Positions 25,230 to 36,442 of a stretch of DNA of 64,000 bases are shown here, piece after piece (the first letter of the stretch is position 1; each line of letters starts with the position of its first letter). The notes under the pieces were generated by a model. It was not told the origin of the DNA. It did no database searches and saw only the letters and a program-made list of their open reading frames with translations. The stretch spans positions 10,840,070-10,904,069 of the forward strand of contig OX421967.1 of the NCBI GenBank assembly GCA_949128115.1, read 5' to 3'. The position numbers and the translations under genes are program-made. The stretch is from Anaspis maculata. Lineage: Eukaryota > Arthropoda > Insecta > Coleoptera > Scraptiidae.

Positions 25230-28130
25230 AGTGAAAGAATTTTCATTCAAATCTATTTCATTGGCAAGTACCCCATTCTGATAACACAATATCACAATGA
25301 GTTTCGAGTGAAGAAAGTGGGCAAGGAATGGTGTTTCTCCTTCAACAAAATTTCTTTACGTTCACAATATGCCTCTTTGAGAAAATGCGCTACTGAGACT
25401 CACGCACGTGAAGGCATGCTCACTTGTTTAAGTATTGCAGCGCTTGACCGCTTGGGCATCACTTCTTTCAGTGACCACCGCTCACTTAGCAGCTTTAGCG
25501 AGGAGGCGCTAACCAGTGAAGACGATGTCCCTTGTCGACCGCATAGCAAATTTCCTCTTCAGGGAGACTCACGTTTTCCTATTCTCGTTGCGTAGTTCAG
25601 AAAATTCTCACTTGCGCGTGAGCATTCATATTATGACGAGTGATCGAATAAATTTCTCCTTAAGTTGCCTTGAGGAGATGATTCCTGGAAATCTGGCCGA
25701 AAAACGTCGCTACTGAGGAGACCGAGCCTACTTTGAGGAGAAATTTATTCGATCACTCTTTACCAATCACATCTATCAAGGCGTTAGCATCTAGCACCGA
25801 ACCATTCCTGCCAGTTACACATTTTTTCCATGGCGCTGATTTTAACGTGGTCAAAAACGGAAGCTTGTTTTGGAGGGCAGGTCTCAAACGCCAATGCTGC
25901 TAGATGAGCGGTGGTCACTGATGAAAATGATGCCCAAGCTGCCAAGCGCAGCAGTACTAAATTAAATAGAATGAAAATGACCACTGTCCAGTGTCCTCAG
26001 TGGAGTTGAGAAGACCCTATTTCTCGAGCTATTTCTCTATAAAAGATTCTATTTCATATATGTATCTTTTTCTTTATGCCTTCTAACTCGAGTTCTAGCT
26101 AGAGTAAATAATACTCACTGTTCAGTGGTTTTCATTCTATTTTATTCAGTACTGCAGCGACCGCTTGAACATTACTTCCTTCAGTGACCACCGCTCACCT
26201 AGCAGCTTTAGCGAGGAGCCGTCAACCAGTAGAGACGATGTCCTTTGTCGGACGCATTGTAAATTTTTCTCTCCAGTGAGGCTCACGTTTTTCTATTTTC
26301 TCTGCGTTGTCTAGATATTTCTCATTTGTGCCTGAGCACCCACATTTTACCTAGCACATCTATGGAAGCGTTAGCATTTAGCAACGTGCCATTCGTGCCA
26401 ACAACACATTTTTTCCATGGCGCTGATTTTAGCGTGGTCAAGAACGGAAGCTTGCTTTGGAGGGCAAGTCTCAAAGGCTAATGCTACTAGGTGAGCGGTG
26501 ATCACTGAAGAAAATGATGCCCAAGCGGCCAAGAGCGGCAGTACCAAATAAAATTGGATGAAAATGCCCACTCTTCGGTGTTCTCAGTGAAGTTGAGGAA
26601 ACTTCCTCAGATGGACATTGATTTATGGAGTTGAATTGCACGATTCTAGACACGCGCGTGAGTGCACTGGGTTGGAAGATTTTCTTTCATATGTATCTCC
26701 TCCATGCCCGCTAGCAAAAGTAAGTAGTACTAATTACTCAGTGGTTTTCATTCCATTTTCTTTGGTACTGCGGCGCTTGATCGCTTGGTCATCACTTTCT
26801 CTAGTGACCAATTTTCACTTAGCAGCTTTAGCGAGAAGCCGCCAACCAGTAGAAACGATGTCCCTTATCAACCACATAGCAAATTTCCTTTCTAAGGGGA
26901 AAATTTTATTCTAGGGGCCAAACTTCCTTCCCAGGGAGGCTTACGCCTTCCTATTTTCGCTACGTGTAGTCTAGAAAATGTTCACTTGCGCGTGAGCATT
27001 GACATTCTACCTACCACAACTATCAACGCGTTAGCATCTAGCACCGTGCCATTCATGCCAACGACACATTTTTTCCATGGCGCTGCTTGCTTTGAAGACC
27101 AAGTCCAAACGCTAATTCTACTAGGTGAGCGGTGGTTGCTGAAGAAAATTCATGACCAAGCGGCTAAGCGCGGCAGTACTAAAGAAAATGGAACTTAAAT
27201 GCCCACTGTCCATTGCTCTTGGTGAATTTGGGAAAACTTCCTCAGATGAACATTAATTTATGAAGTTGGACTGCATGATTCAAAACAAGTGCGTGAGTGC
27301 ACTGTTATGGAAGATTCTCTTTCATGTATGTATCTATTTCTTCATGCCTGCTAGCTAGAGTGAGTAGCACTTAATACTCAGTGGTTTTCATCCCATTTTC
27401 TTGAGTACTGCAGCGCTTGGCCGCTTGGACATCACTTCTGTCAGTGACCACCGCTCACTTAGCAGCTTCAGCGAATAGACGCCACCCAGTATAGGCTCAC
27501 GTTTCCCTATTTTTGCTGTGTAGTTTAAGAAATTCTCACTTGCGCGTGAGCACTGACATTATACCAAGCACATCTAACAAGGCGTTAGCATCTAGCACCG
27601 TAACATTTGTGCCAACAACACATTTTTTCATGGCGCTGCTTGTTTTGGAGGCCAATTCCCAAACGCTTATTTTACTAGGTGAGCTGTGGTTACTGAAGAA
27701 ATTCGTGCCCAAAGGGCCAAGCGCGGCAATACTAAGGAAAATGGAATTAGAATGCCCTCCGTCCATTGTTCTTAGTGAATTTGGAAAACTCTTAGATGAA
27801 CATCAATTTATGGAGTTGGACTGCATGTTTCAAGACAAGCGCGTGAGTGCACCGTCATGGAAGATTCTCTTTCATGTATGTATCTATTTCTTCATGCCTG
27901 CTAGCTAGAGTGAGTAGTACTCAATACTCAGTGGTTTTCATTCCGTTTTCTTTGGGTACTCTGACGATTGGTCGCATAGGCATTACTTCCTTCAGTGACC
28001 ACCGCTCACCTAGCAGCTTTAGCGAGGAGCCGCCAACCAGTAGAGACGATGTCCCTTGTCGACCCGCATAGCAAATTTTCTCTCTTGGAAAGCTCACGTC
28101 ATCCTGTTTTCGCTGCATAGTCTAGAAAAT
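25230..28130. repeat. Tandem array of 550-660 bp units with inverted subrepeats
   Basis: Seen: the marker ACACATTTTTTCCATGGCGC recurs at about 25818, 26404, 27064 and 27618 (the last with a small change). Each unit also carries GAGCGGTGGTCACTGA and, elsewhere, its reverse complement TCAGTGACCACCGCTC, so each unit is internally palindromic. Isolated copies lie at 22315-22560 and about 9595-9695. Frames read through the units are inconsistent, so no gene is called. Confidence 0.85.
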
Positions 28131-29089
28131 TGCGCGCATTTTTTCCACGACTTGCGACAGTGAAAAAAGGTGTGAAACTGATTGTAAGAAGAACCTATGG
28201 AATAAGAAGAATACAAAATTGAAGATGCGTCATCCTCAGACATTATTTGACACATCAAAAGAATCATCGCCGGAAATGCTGTTATGCTACCCACTAAAAT
28301 TATCTTGGCATTGAGGATTAGCATCAGAGACAAAAAATAGTCGCATAAAATATCATTAATGTCTTAATTATGTAGATAAATTATCTTCACACCAGGATAC
28401 AAAATTATGTGTTAAAATTGCTGAGATTTGTCTCACTAAAATGAGTTTTCAAGTAGGACAATTATTAAGCCTTCAGGGGAGAAAATTTTACTATCACGCA
28501 ATGACTTTATTACCAAGTTTCTCACAGTAAACCTACCTATAATTAAATATAAGTAACAGACTTAGTGTACCTAATGATTGAGGGTGACCTACTCGTAATC
28601 TTAAAAAGTACTTCACTGTCAGCATGTATTCAAGTTTAGAGCGAAGCAAACGGTTTTCTAGACCAAAAATCAAATTTCGTCGAAAAGACACTTGAAAATA
28701 CTGAAATCTCGACTACTTTTTTTTTTTTTAAATCACATAAGAAGCTTTCGCCTGACTATGTAAATTTTGCCGAAAATTCGTTTTTAAAATAAAATGTGAC
28801 TACAGTCGAATAAAAACTGCAAAAATTTCCAGTGTGAGATCGTTAAATTGCTAATTACAACGTTTCTCGAAGGAGAACTGCGTGAATATTTGCCTGGAAA
28901 TGATACTTTGAACATTTGGAGTTTTGGTTTTTCTTAATCACCAATAAGTATATTCTCTACAGTATCAATTTCCCGAAAATTCCCTTTTCACGACGATTCT
29001 GGAAAGAGCACGATAATCGTAGAATCTTTCTTTTTCACTGAAGCTCCGCGTTACATCTCACTACTGCAAAGTTTAGTGGGATACGAATA
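28131..29089. other. Intergenic, nothing recognised
   Basis: AT-rich sequence without gene-like open frames, inverted repeats or RNA motifs that I can support. Confidence 0.45.
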
Positions 29090-29091
29090 TA

Positions 29092-30194
29092 CCGGGTGAT
29101 CATTTGAAAACTACCCACCTGCAATAATCCCCGATTCCTAGTGAAGATGTCTTCGAGCAAAAACAGGTCCATTTTCAATCGAGGGGGACATCTCAAACAT
29201 ACATTGGCGAATTTCTGTCTTCAGCCCCCTCGCCCCCACCCTCCCCAACTTTGAAATTTCAAACGACACCACCTATTTTGCGATACATCTAATCAAACAA
29301 AATAAATTCTCTTTCTGAAAAAATATTTATTAATTTTTTTACCCCACCTCTCCCTTCTTCCTAAAATTCTCTGAGTCTCCAATTGAATATTCTTGACCTC
29401 TCAATTCTCTTCAATGAGGTCAACGTCATCCTGCACAGCATCGTGAGAGAAAGTTGGAATCTATGGCTGAGTCTATAGCATCTATGGAAAAAGTGCAACC
29501 CAAATTCACCCCTTCCTTTCCCCCACCTCACCTTGAAAATAGAAAATGACAATACCTACTTTGTGATACATCAAATTGAATGGAATTGAATTCTCGTCCT
29601 GGATTTTTTTTTCTCGAAATTTTTGATTTCATTTTTTCTCCTGAAATACTCCAAATTCCAATTTAATGGGGTTGGGGTTGAAAATTCTAAAAAAAAATAT
29701 TTTCAGAAAGAAAATTCAATTCTTTTTATTTTGATGCATCACAACGTATAGAAATTTGAAAACTGAGATGGGAGACAGCAAAAGGGTCAATTTGGGGAGC
29801 TTTTTTCCCCGAAAATCCTCTTTTTCGATGCTATCTAGGATGACACTGACTAAATTGAAGAGTATTTAGGGGTCCAGAATATATAATGGGACACTTGAAG
29901 AATTTTCAGGGAGAAGGGGGGTGCGGGTGCGGTTAAAAATGTTCACAATAATTTTTTTCAGAAAGTGAATTTAATTCTCTGTAATTTTACGTTTCGCAAG
30001 GTGGGTGGTGTCATTTGGAATTTCAAAGTTAGGGTGATTGGGGGCGAGGGGGCTGAAGATAGAAATTTGTCAATGTGTGTTTTATTAGATGTCCCCCTCG
30101 AGATAAAAAATCGACCTGTTTTTGATGGAAGAAATAAATAATCACCAGGAATCGGGAGTTATTACGGGTGGATAGTTTTCAAATGATCACCCGG
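29092..30194. mobile_element. TA-flanked palindromic element (1103 bp)
   Basis: Seen: perfect inverted termini CCGGGTGATCATTTGAAAAC and TA on both sides (29090-29091, 30195-30196). The arms stay similar for several hundred bp (GGGGACATCT, AGCCCCCTCGCCCCCA, TTTGAAATTC). The arms also contain internal reiterations of a TTTCTGAAAAAAT...CCCACC module. No transposase is seen. Confidence 0.85.
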
Positions 30195-30196
30195 TA

Positions 30197-30558
30197 TGAA
30201 AATTTTCACTGCTCACTCCCGGTGAAAACGGTATGACCAAAGTCGCCCTATTATACAGGTTGTTTCAGTGACCTTACATAATACTATATTACATAATACT
30301 CCGGGAGATGATTCCTCTCGAAAAAATTGGTCGAAAAGTCGGAGTAACATTTTCCCTTCAAGTGCTCCCTGAGGGAGTTACAGCCAATAAGAACAATAAG
30401 AAAATTGTAATCAAATTATTGTAATAATTTCTTTATCATACCTGTAAAAACTAGAAAATAAACTTCAAAATCACTTTCCACCGAGCTTTCCACCGACAGA
30501 CGACACACAAGGTACCTACGCAGCTTACTTCATTCAATAATTCTTGTCTTCTTTTCAG
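30197..30558 (+). promoter_or_regulatory. Upstream flank and probable 5' UTR acceptor of the LPMO gene
   Basis: A pyrimidine-rich tract ending TTTTCAG lies directly before GATGAGC, so the start codon probably sits two bases into an exon joined to an upstream non-coding exon. No TATA box or transcription start can be fixed. Confidence 0.4.
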
Positions 30559-30559
30559 G

Positions 30560-33500
30560 ATGAGCCCGGGCCTGTACGCTATCCTCCTGTGGGCCTTCCT
30601 GCCGTCCCCCATCAAGGGCCACGGACGGCTCATAGAGCCCCCCAGCAGGGCGTCGGCCTGGAGGTACGGGTTCGACACGCCTCACAACTACAACGACCAC
30701 GAGCTGTACTGCGGGGGCTTCACCAGGCAGTGGGTCAAGAACGAGGGAAAATGCGGCGTCTGCGGGGACGCCTGGGACTCAAAGTGCGTATCTCATATCT
30801 TGTCCTCATATCTCATTCTCATTTTTCATTTTTCGTTCTCATTTCTCAGTCCCATTTCTCATTCTCATTTCTGATTCTTATGTTACCTCATTCTCATATT
30901 TCATAATTATCTCCTGTCGTAGAGTATTAATATTAATCATATCATTATTACCTTATTTTCACGATAACTCATTCTCATATAACATGCACGTATCTCCTGT
31001 CTTGTGCTCGGATTTAATTCATATATCTTGCTCTTGTTTTTCACATTATCATATAAGTATTATTAAGTAGGTATATGTTTTATCAAATCTCATTTTCGTA
31101 TCTTTTCATTATCTAATGTCCATATACAAATATCATTGTCGAGACATATCACATTCTCATATTTCACAGTATGAATGCTCTCATGTCATTCTCACGACAT
31201 TCTCATACCTCATTCACATATATCTCATTCTCATATATCATTCTCATATATCATTTTCATATATCATTCTCATGTCTCATTCTCATATCTCATCCCCATA
31301 TCTCATTCTCATATCTCATTCTCAGATCTCATTCTCATATCTCATCCTCATATCTCATTCACATGCCGTTTTCATCTTGTTTCAAGATCAAAATTGAAAT
31401 AAGAAGGGATTTTTGTACGATAATTGTCATTACCGTTATAATTCAAGCTGATTTTTATTTTTCAAGGCTTCCCCGAGCTCACGAGTACGGCGGCACGTAC
31501 GGCCAGGGCATCGTGGTGCGAAAGTACGGCGTCGGCAGCATCATGAACATCCGCGTGGAGCTGACGGCCAACCACTTCGGGTACTTCGAGTTCGCCATCT
31601 GCCCCGACTACAAGAGCACGACGCAGGCGTGCCTGGACAAGAACATCCTGAGGCTGGTCAAGCCGCAGGAAGGAGTCCAGCACCAGAACGTGCGCTACTT
31701 CCCCAAGGACGGGAACAGAGTGTACGAGATGAAATACAGACTGCCCAAAAAGACTTGCGAACACTGCATCCTGCAGTGGCGCTACGTTGCCGGTGAGATG
31801 GAGTTCTCAGAAAGTTTTAGCTCGGTGCACTCAACAGCTCGGCACGAATTACTTTTTTTTAAAGAAAGCATCTTTCGCAAGCGTTCTGTCAATAGTCTTT
31901 TTTAACAGCAGCGTCCGGCCGTCCATTATGATGATACATAATCAGCGAGAAGGCCTTCGCTGTATTCCAGATTCGTACCGAGCTAGAAGTGTGCCGAGCT
32001 CAATTGAAGCGCACTTTGAAACGCGTCCGATGCTTCATCAAAATTTGAAAGTGGAAAAAATGTGGCGCTTCCAAATGTAGCAGTGAAAGGTAAAATGAAC
32101 GTTTGAAAAGCACAAAAAGAAACGAAACATGACGAACATGGATTTGATCACGTGTACGAATACGAATTTGATCACTAGGCCATGTAAATTGTACAGGAAT
32201 TCGAACACGGAGCAGGGCAGGACAAAAAAAGGGTCAAGTTCACTTTACTAAGCACGAATACAAGCATCAGCATGAACGCAAAACGGACACAAAACAAAAA
32301 AAATATCACAAAATGCAATATGCGAATCTGATAATAACAAACCGCAATTATACGATAATCAAAGCTGATGATAACAAAACACAGCTGCACGATTTTTCTG
32401 TTTCGAAAACAGAATAGAGATGTTTGTTTGAAAATGGACACGAATGCAAGTTGTGTCACGAACACATCCCAATTACGTGCGCAATCCTACGACGAATTAG
32501 TTCAACCCTTCCAAGTTAATTTCGTTCTCATTCTTCCTAATCTGCCGAACTATTGATGAACCCATTTCCTAATGCACTTGAGTTTTAATTCTCCGCCTAA
32601 TTAATTGGTACTTTGTCGAATTTTAGTTTCCACCCTTTCATCCTTCTTGCCCATTTTTCATTTTGTACTAAGAGAAACTTCGATTATTTAATTGTACTTA
32701 GAGAGAGACTGTTGTTCACTGAGTTGTCTTGATCCTTCGAATTCATAGCCATTATTTTAATTATCGATCAAATAATTTACACAACAATTGAGTGTTTACA
32801 TTCCATGAATTTTATATCCGACTGGTGCTGTAGTTTGAATTTACAGCCTCATCCATCAACAGTTTTATTGAATAACTTCACACACATCTGCAATCAGTTG
32901 TACAATTGTCGCGGTGAGCCTCTAATTAATTAATTTCAGGAAAGGATCCGCCATCTCACAGAAGGATATATGGATTATAAATGATTGAACTGCACGCAGT
33001 CTTCCTTCAAAATGTTATTTATTTTATTCTGACCGGTTTCGAAGGTCTCTGGCCCTTCTTCGTCAGAGTATAAAGCAAAAATGTATAAAAGGATGGTATA
33101 AATAAAGTTTGTGTAAAAGGTTTCAAATTCTTTTTCAATCTCAAGAATTTGAAACCTTTTACACAAACTTTATTTATACCATCCTTTTATACATTTTTGC
33201 TTTATACTCTGACGAAGAAGGGCCAGAGACCTTCGAAACCGGTCAGAATAAAATAAATAACATTTTGAAGGAAGACTGCGTGCAGTTCAATCATTTCTAA
33301 TTAATTAGTCTGCAAAATTGATGTTCTGTTTCTATCTTGAAGTATTTTCGAAACGACACTGAATTTTCTTAGCATTGCTCAAGGAGTTCTCTCTTGGGGA
33401 AACTCAACCTTATGCCCATAAACCCTTTGTCGTGCGAAAGGGTTGAATATTTTATTCTATGGGGTAAAATAACGCGTGAGATGTTCGCCCAGACTTGATT

Positions 33501-35695
33501 TGCATAAATACTGCTAGTGCTTGTTTAAAGCTAATAGAGTCTACAAAATCATGCTCTGTAGGAAGCTAGACCTCTTCAGAAGGGTTACTAAAACTTTCAC
33601 CATTTTCCTGGTGGTTTGAAGGTAGCTGAAAAACAATTTACTTAAAACCTCACCGCAACTTAAGGCATTAAATCAGGTTGACGCTACCCATGGCTATTCG
33701 AAACATCAAGACAAAACCTACTATCATTTTATAAATAAACCAATTATGTTAAACCCCATTCAACAATAAGCGTTTGCGTTTGTTTTATAGTGCTGGCGTT
33801 CGTTCCTGTCTTCGAACGCCCTTGTGTGCTTCAAGGGCTCTGAAGAACACAAAACATAACGAAAACGAACAAAGTGAAATTATAAATAAGAGTGATGTTG
33901 AAAGCTAAATTCATTGCTTGATTTTGATCGATTTCAATAAGAATACGAACGTTGGACACGAACGCATTCTCACGAACACAAAAATTATCACAAACCGCAG
34001 TCACGATCAAAGAAAAATTATATAAATATTTGATTCTGAAACGCGAGCATGTTTTAATTCCTTGCATTCAACTTGAACACAAATGCACGACTTAGGCAGA
34101 ATGTAGTTACTTAGAATTCGTTACTTTGACGAATGCGGAACAAATATCACAAATAATTGACGAAAACGATCACTAGGTAGCATTGTCAACTTATCCATCC
34201 ATAAGTGATAAGTCGCAATTCAGAGATGATGGAATAGTTCTGAGCGTTTACGTCTTTTGATAACAAACCCACAGGGTGATTCAAAAGTGTCGGACCACCT
34301 TGAAGGTGCGTAATATGGAGGTGTAGTAGAGTGCCGAAAAGTTGTTAAAAAAATTCTTTTGTTGTTTGTCTTTTGATGTCTTTTAGTTTTGAAGCTATGG
34401 AGGGACAAAACTTGGTCCTTCGATCGCTTCTATTTTTGTTGTTTCAAAAGATTTCAGTGAACTGTTTATGGAAAAACAATAATTGCAAAAAATCAACTTC
34501 TGGATCTGTAAATTTCTGTTTTGTATACAGAGTGAGTCATGAATCCTAGAAATGATTTTTTCCTAAAAGTGCCTGCAAACAGTCACCGTGGTTCCATAAC
34601 CTATGTAGAGAGCACAAGAAAACACATTTCATTCCAATCGAATTCTTTTGCTTCTGGTTTTTTTTTTTTGGAAAGCTAAATTTTTGTAGTTTATGATTCA
34701 CCCCTTATAAAAAACAGAAATCCAATACAGATCAGAGGTTGATTTTTTGTACTCATTATTTTTCCATGAACAGTTTGCTGAAATTTATTGGAACAACGAA
34801 AATAGAAGCGATCGAAGGACCAACTTTTGTCCTTCATAGATTCAAAACTAAAATATATAGATTTTTTTCAACAACTTTCCGATACTCTACTACACCTCCA
34901 TATCACGCACCTTTAAGATGGTCCGACACTTTTGATCCACCCTGTACCTATGTGTTACTGCATGGTGTGATCAAAAACATCACTATTACTACTTAAAATG
35001 GTACCTCCTTTGATACCTAATTCATGGTAGAAGGCGTCATTACGAATGTAAACAGATAATACAATAAAATATTATTTTTTTTACAATTTATTATATTCTT
35101 TTAAATAAGCAACAATGCAATCACGAATGCAACACGAATCAATAAAACGGAACCAACCGTTCTTCCGACATTTCTCGACCGATTTTCATGAAATTTTCAT
35201 TGCTGATTTTTGATTTTCGCAGGCAACAACTGGGGCAACTGCCCCAACGGAACCGGCGCCGTGGGCTGCGGCCCCCAGGAAGAGTTCCGCGCTTGCGCTG
35301 ACATCACGATCGCCGGCAAGGGCACCGAAGAGCCCATGCTGCCGGACGCCCCGACCACGCTGCCGCCTGCCGTCACCACCCTGGCTCCTGGCACCACGGC
35401 CGGCGACGAACAATCCTACAGCCCGATCACCGCCCTCATACTCAGCCTGGTGTCTTTTTTAGTAGTCTTTTTGATTTTGTCCCTTTTATACATTCATTTC
35501 TACCAAGTTGGTAGACAGGTCAAGGCCTGGATCAAGGGGGGCAAAATCGAAAAGCATCAGCAGCAGCAACAGCAGCAGCAACAGAAGACGGTCCTGGAAA
35601 AGGCACCTCTGCCGCCGCCGAGGGTCAAAAGGAAGCCCAGCTTCGCGGGCAGGGATGGAATGCACGAGATTGATCTGGGCGAAAGCATGGCTTGA
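30560..35695 (+). CDS. AA15-family lytic polysaccharide monooxygenase, membrane-anchored
   Basis: Coding exons 30560-30783, 31467-31792 and 35223-35695 join in frame (GT-AG introns) to 340 residues. Residues 1-20 look like a signal peptide; cleavage leaves His as residue 1 of the mature enzyme (HGRLIEPPSRASAW), required for the copper histidine brace. The second brace histidine is mature His91 in LTANHFGYFEF, the spacing I recall for the insect AA15 enzyme of Thermobia. Conserved ELYCGGF, CGVCGD and GCGPQEEFRACADI blocks follow. Known for the family: copper-dependent oxidative cleavage of chitin or cellulose outside the cell. The likely axial residue is Phe (mature 185) where I recall Tyr in Thermobia. 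After the catalytic domain come a Pro/Thr-rich linker, a membrane helix (about residues 251-277) and a basic tail with nine glutamines (296-304), so the enzyme is probably anchored at the cell surface. Many other AA15 proteins are simply secreted. The exons are markedly GC-richer than the introns. Confidence 0.93.
30790..31380. repeat. Degenerate TCTCATTCTCATA repeat in LPMO intron 1
   Basis: Seen: TCTCATTCTCATA and variants recur across most of the intron, most regularly at 31190-31370, on the sense strand just after the donor site and before the acceptor. This pyrimidine-rich tract opens all three plus-strand frames, giving serine/histidine/isoleucine-rich false proteins. Confidence 0.85.
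31793..32920. other. LPMO intron 2, 5' part
   Basis: No internal exon is supported. An ACGAA/CACAAA-rich region at 32100-32480 resembles one at 33840-34100 but has no clean boundaries. Confidence 0.4.
32933..33295. mobile_element. Palindromic insertion with 12-bp target duplication, Penelope-like by inference
   Basis: Seen: a perfect inverted repeat, left arm 32979-33131 and right arm 33144-33296 (153 bp each, no mismatch found), with a 12-bp spacer. Preceded by 46 bp of unique sequence, the whole is flanked by the 12-bp direct repeat TCTAATTAATTA (32921-32932, 33296-33307). Each arm encodes the same short frame in opposite directions. Each arm also contains CTGACGA...CTTCGAAACCGGTC, which resembles a hammerhead ribozyme core. 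Such cores and inverted truncated copies are known from Penelope-like retroelements. No reverse transcriptase is present to prove it. Confidence 0.7.
33202..33256 (+). ncRNA. Hammerhead-ribozyme-like motif (right arm; mirrored at 33019-33073 minus)
   Basis: Seen: CTGACGA (33209-33215, matching the CUGANGA core), a GAAGG...CCTTC stem II, GAA at 33235-33237, then ACC/GGT (33238-33243), a very short palindromic stem III, and C at 33244 as the potential cleavage base. Flanks TTTATACT and AGAATAAA could pair as stem I with one mismatch. An extra A between CUGACGA and stem II departs from the canonical form. This is an inference from pattern only; self-cleavage is not shown. Confidence 0.4.
34273..34944. 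mobile_element. Palindromic element in LPMO intron 2, outer part
   Basis: Seen: inverted termini close to CAGGGTGATTCAAAAGTGTC. Arms share GGTCCGACA/TGTCGGACC, TACACCTCCATAT, TTCGATCGCTTC and TGTTTATGGAAAAA. The right side has TA at 34945-34946 and the left has CA in that place, probably a mutated TA. The arms pair towards a centre where a second small element (34526-34707) sits. Confidence 0.8.
34526..34707. mobile_element. Inner element (182 bp) at the centre of 34273-34944
   Basis: Seen: imperfect inverted termini TACAGAGTGAGTCATGAATC and TAAGGGGTGAATCATAAAC, flanked by TA (34524-34525, 34708-34709). Outside it, TCTGTAAATTTCTGTTTTG and its diverged complement pair across, so it interrupts the symmetry centre of the outer element. 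Confidence 0.7.
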
Positions 35696-35791
35696 ACACA
35701 CGACTTGAAAGGACAAATATTTATTTTTTATGATCTATTTTATACAGGAGGTACCTATTGTAAATACGTTGTACATTTTATTTGGGACTGC

Positions 35792-35797
35792 AATAAA
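35792..35797 (+). terminator. Polyadenylation signal of the LPMO gene
   Basis: AATAAA lies 97 bp after the stop codon. No other gene follows closely on this strand. Confidence 0.75.
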
Positions 35798-35839
35798 CGA
35801 CTATTATTGTGTAGGTATGTGTACATTGGTTTTGTTATG

Positions 35840-36440
35840 TCTTTGATTTGTATTCAGTTATTCACCATTTCAAAACGTGCGTAGGTATCTACTCGTGTAC
35901 CTAATACATAGTGCTGATAACACCCGAAACAAAATGGGAATGTAGAACAGAAACAGGTCACTGAAGCTGATAGTTATTTGAGCAGGAAGACAAGTTCTAA
36001 GTTGAATCGAACAAATCAATTTCCTTTACTTTAAACAAATAATTATTTTTTTAAAAATCCCTCTGTACGATTTTTTTGTAATTTTTGAATCTGCTCAAAT
36101 TTTGTACACCTACCTACTTTCAACTTCAAGATTTTAATGAAGATCTTCTTGATTATTTTAATATGCATATTATTAACTTGCAATCTGAATGAAAAACGGG
36201 TAGGTATTTGTAGAGAATTTCATTAAACAATCAAAATCTACAAAAAGAAATTGAGCTCGAAATTGTGCAAGAATCGTTTTTTATTTTTGAAATTGATTAG
36301 AAAGAGAAGCCTCCCAGCAGGGGGTAGAATGCGAGCGCAAGCACCCTGTGCCTAATGGAAAACAAGAAAAAATTGCACAGGGAATAATAGAGAAATAGAC
36401 TAATTAACGCCCTTATTGTCAACTTGTATAGATTATAATA
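35840..36440. other. Intergenic, nothing recognised
   Basis: AT-rich sequence without supported features. Confidence 0.45.
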
Positions 36441-36442
36441 TA

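Noticed and set aside
25230..28118. Several 60-130 codon frames inside the array
   Set aside because: Frames differ from unit to unit and are not conserved; non-coding repeat.
31171..31905. Plus-strand frame starting in LPMO intron 1
   Set aside because: Only the part from 31467 is real exon 2. The upstream part is read through the TCTCAT intron repeat, and the true start is the signal peptide at 30560.
32975..33300. Two 63-codon frames with nearly the same peptide on opposite strands
   Set aside because: They are the two arms of the perfect inverted repeat. No evidence of translation.
35486..35716. Minus-strand frame with poly-leucine opposite the LPMO last exon
   Set aside because: Complement of the CAG/CAA glutamine tract.
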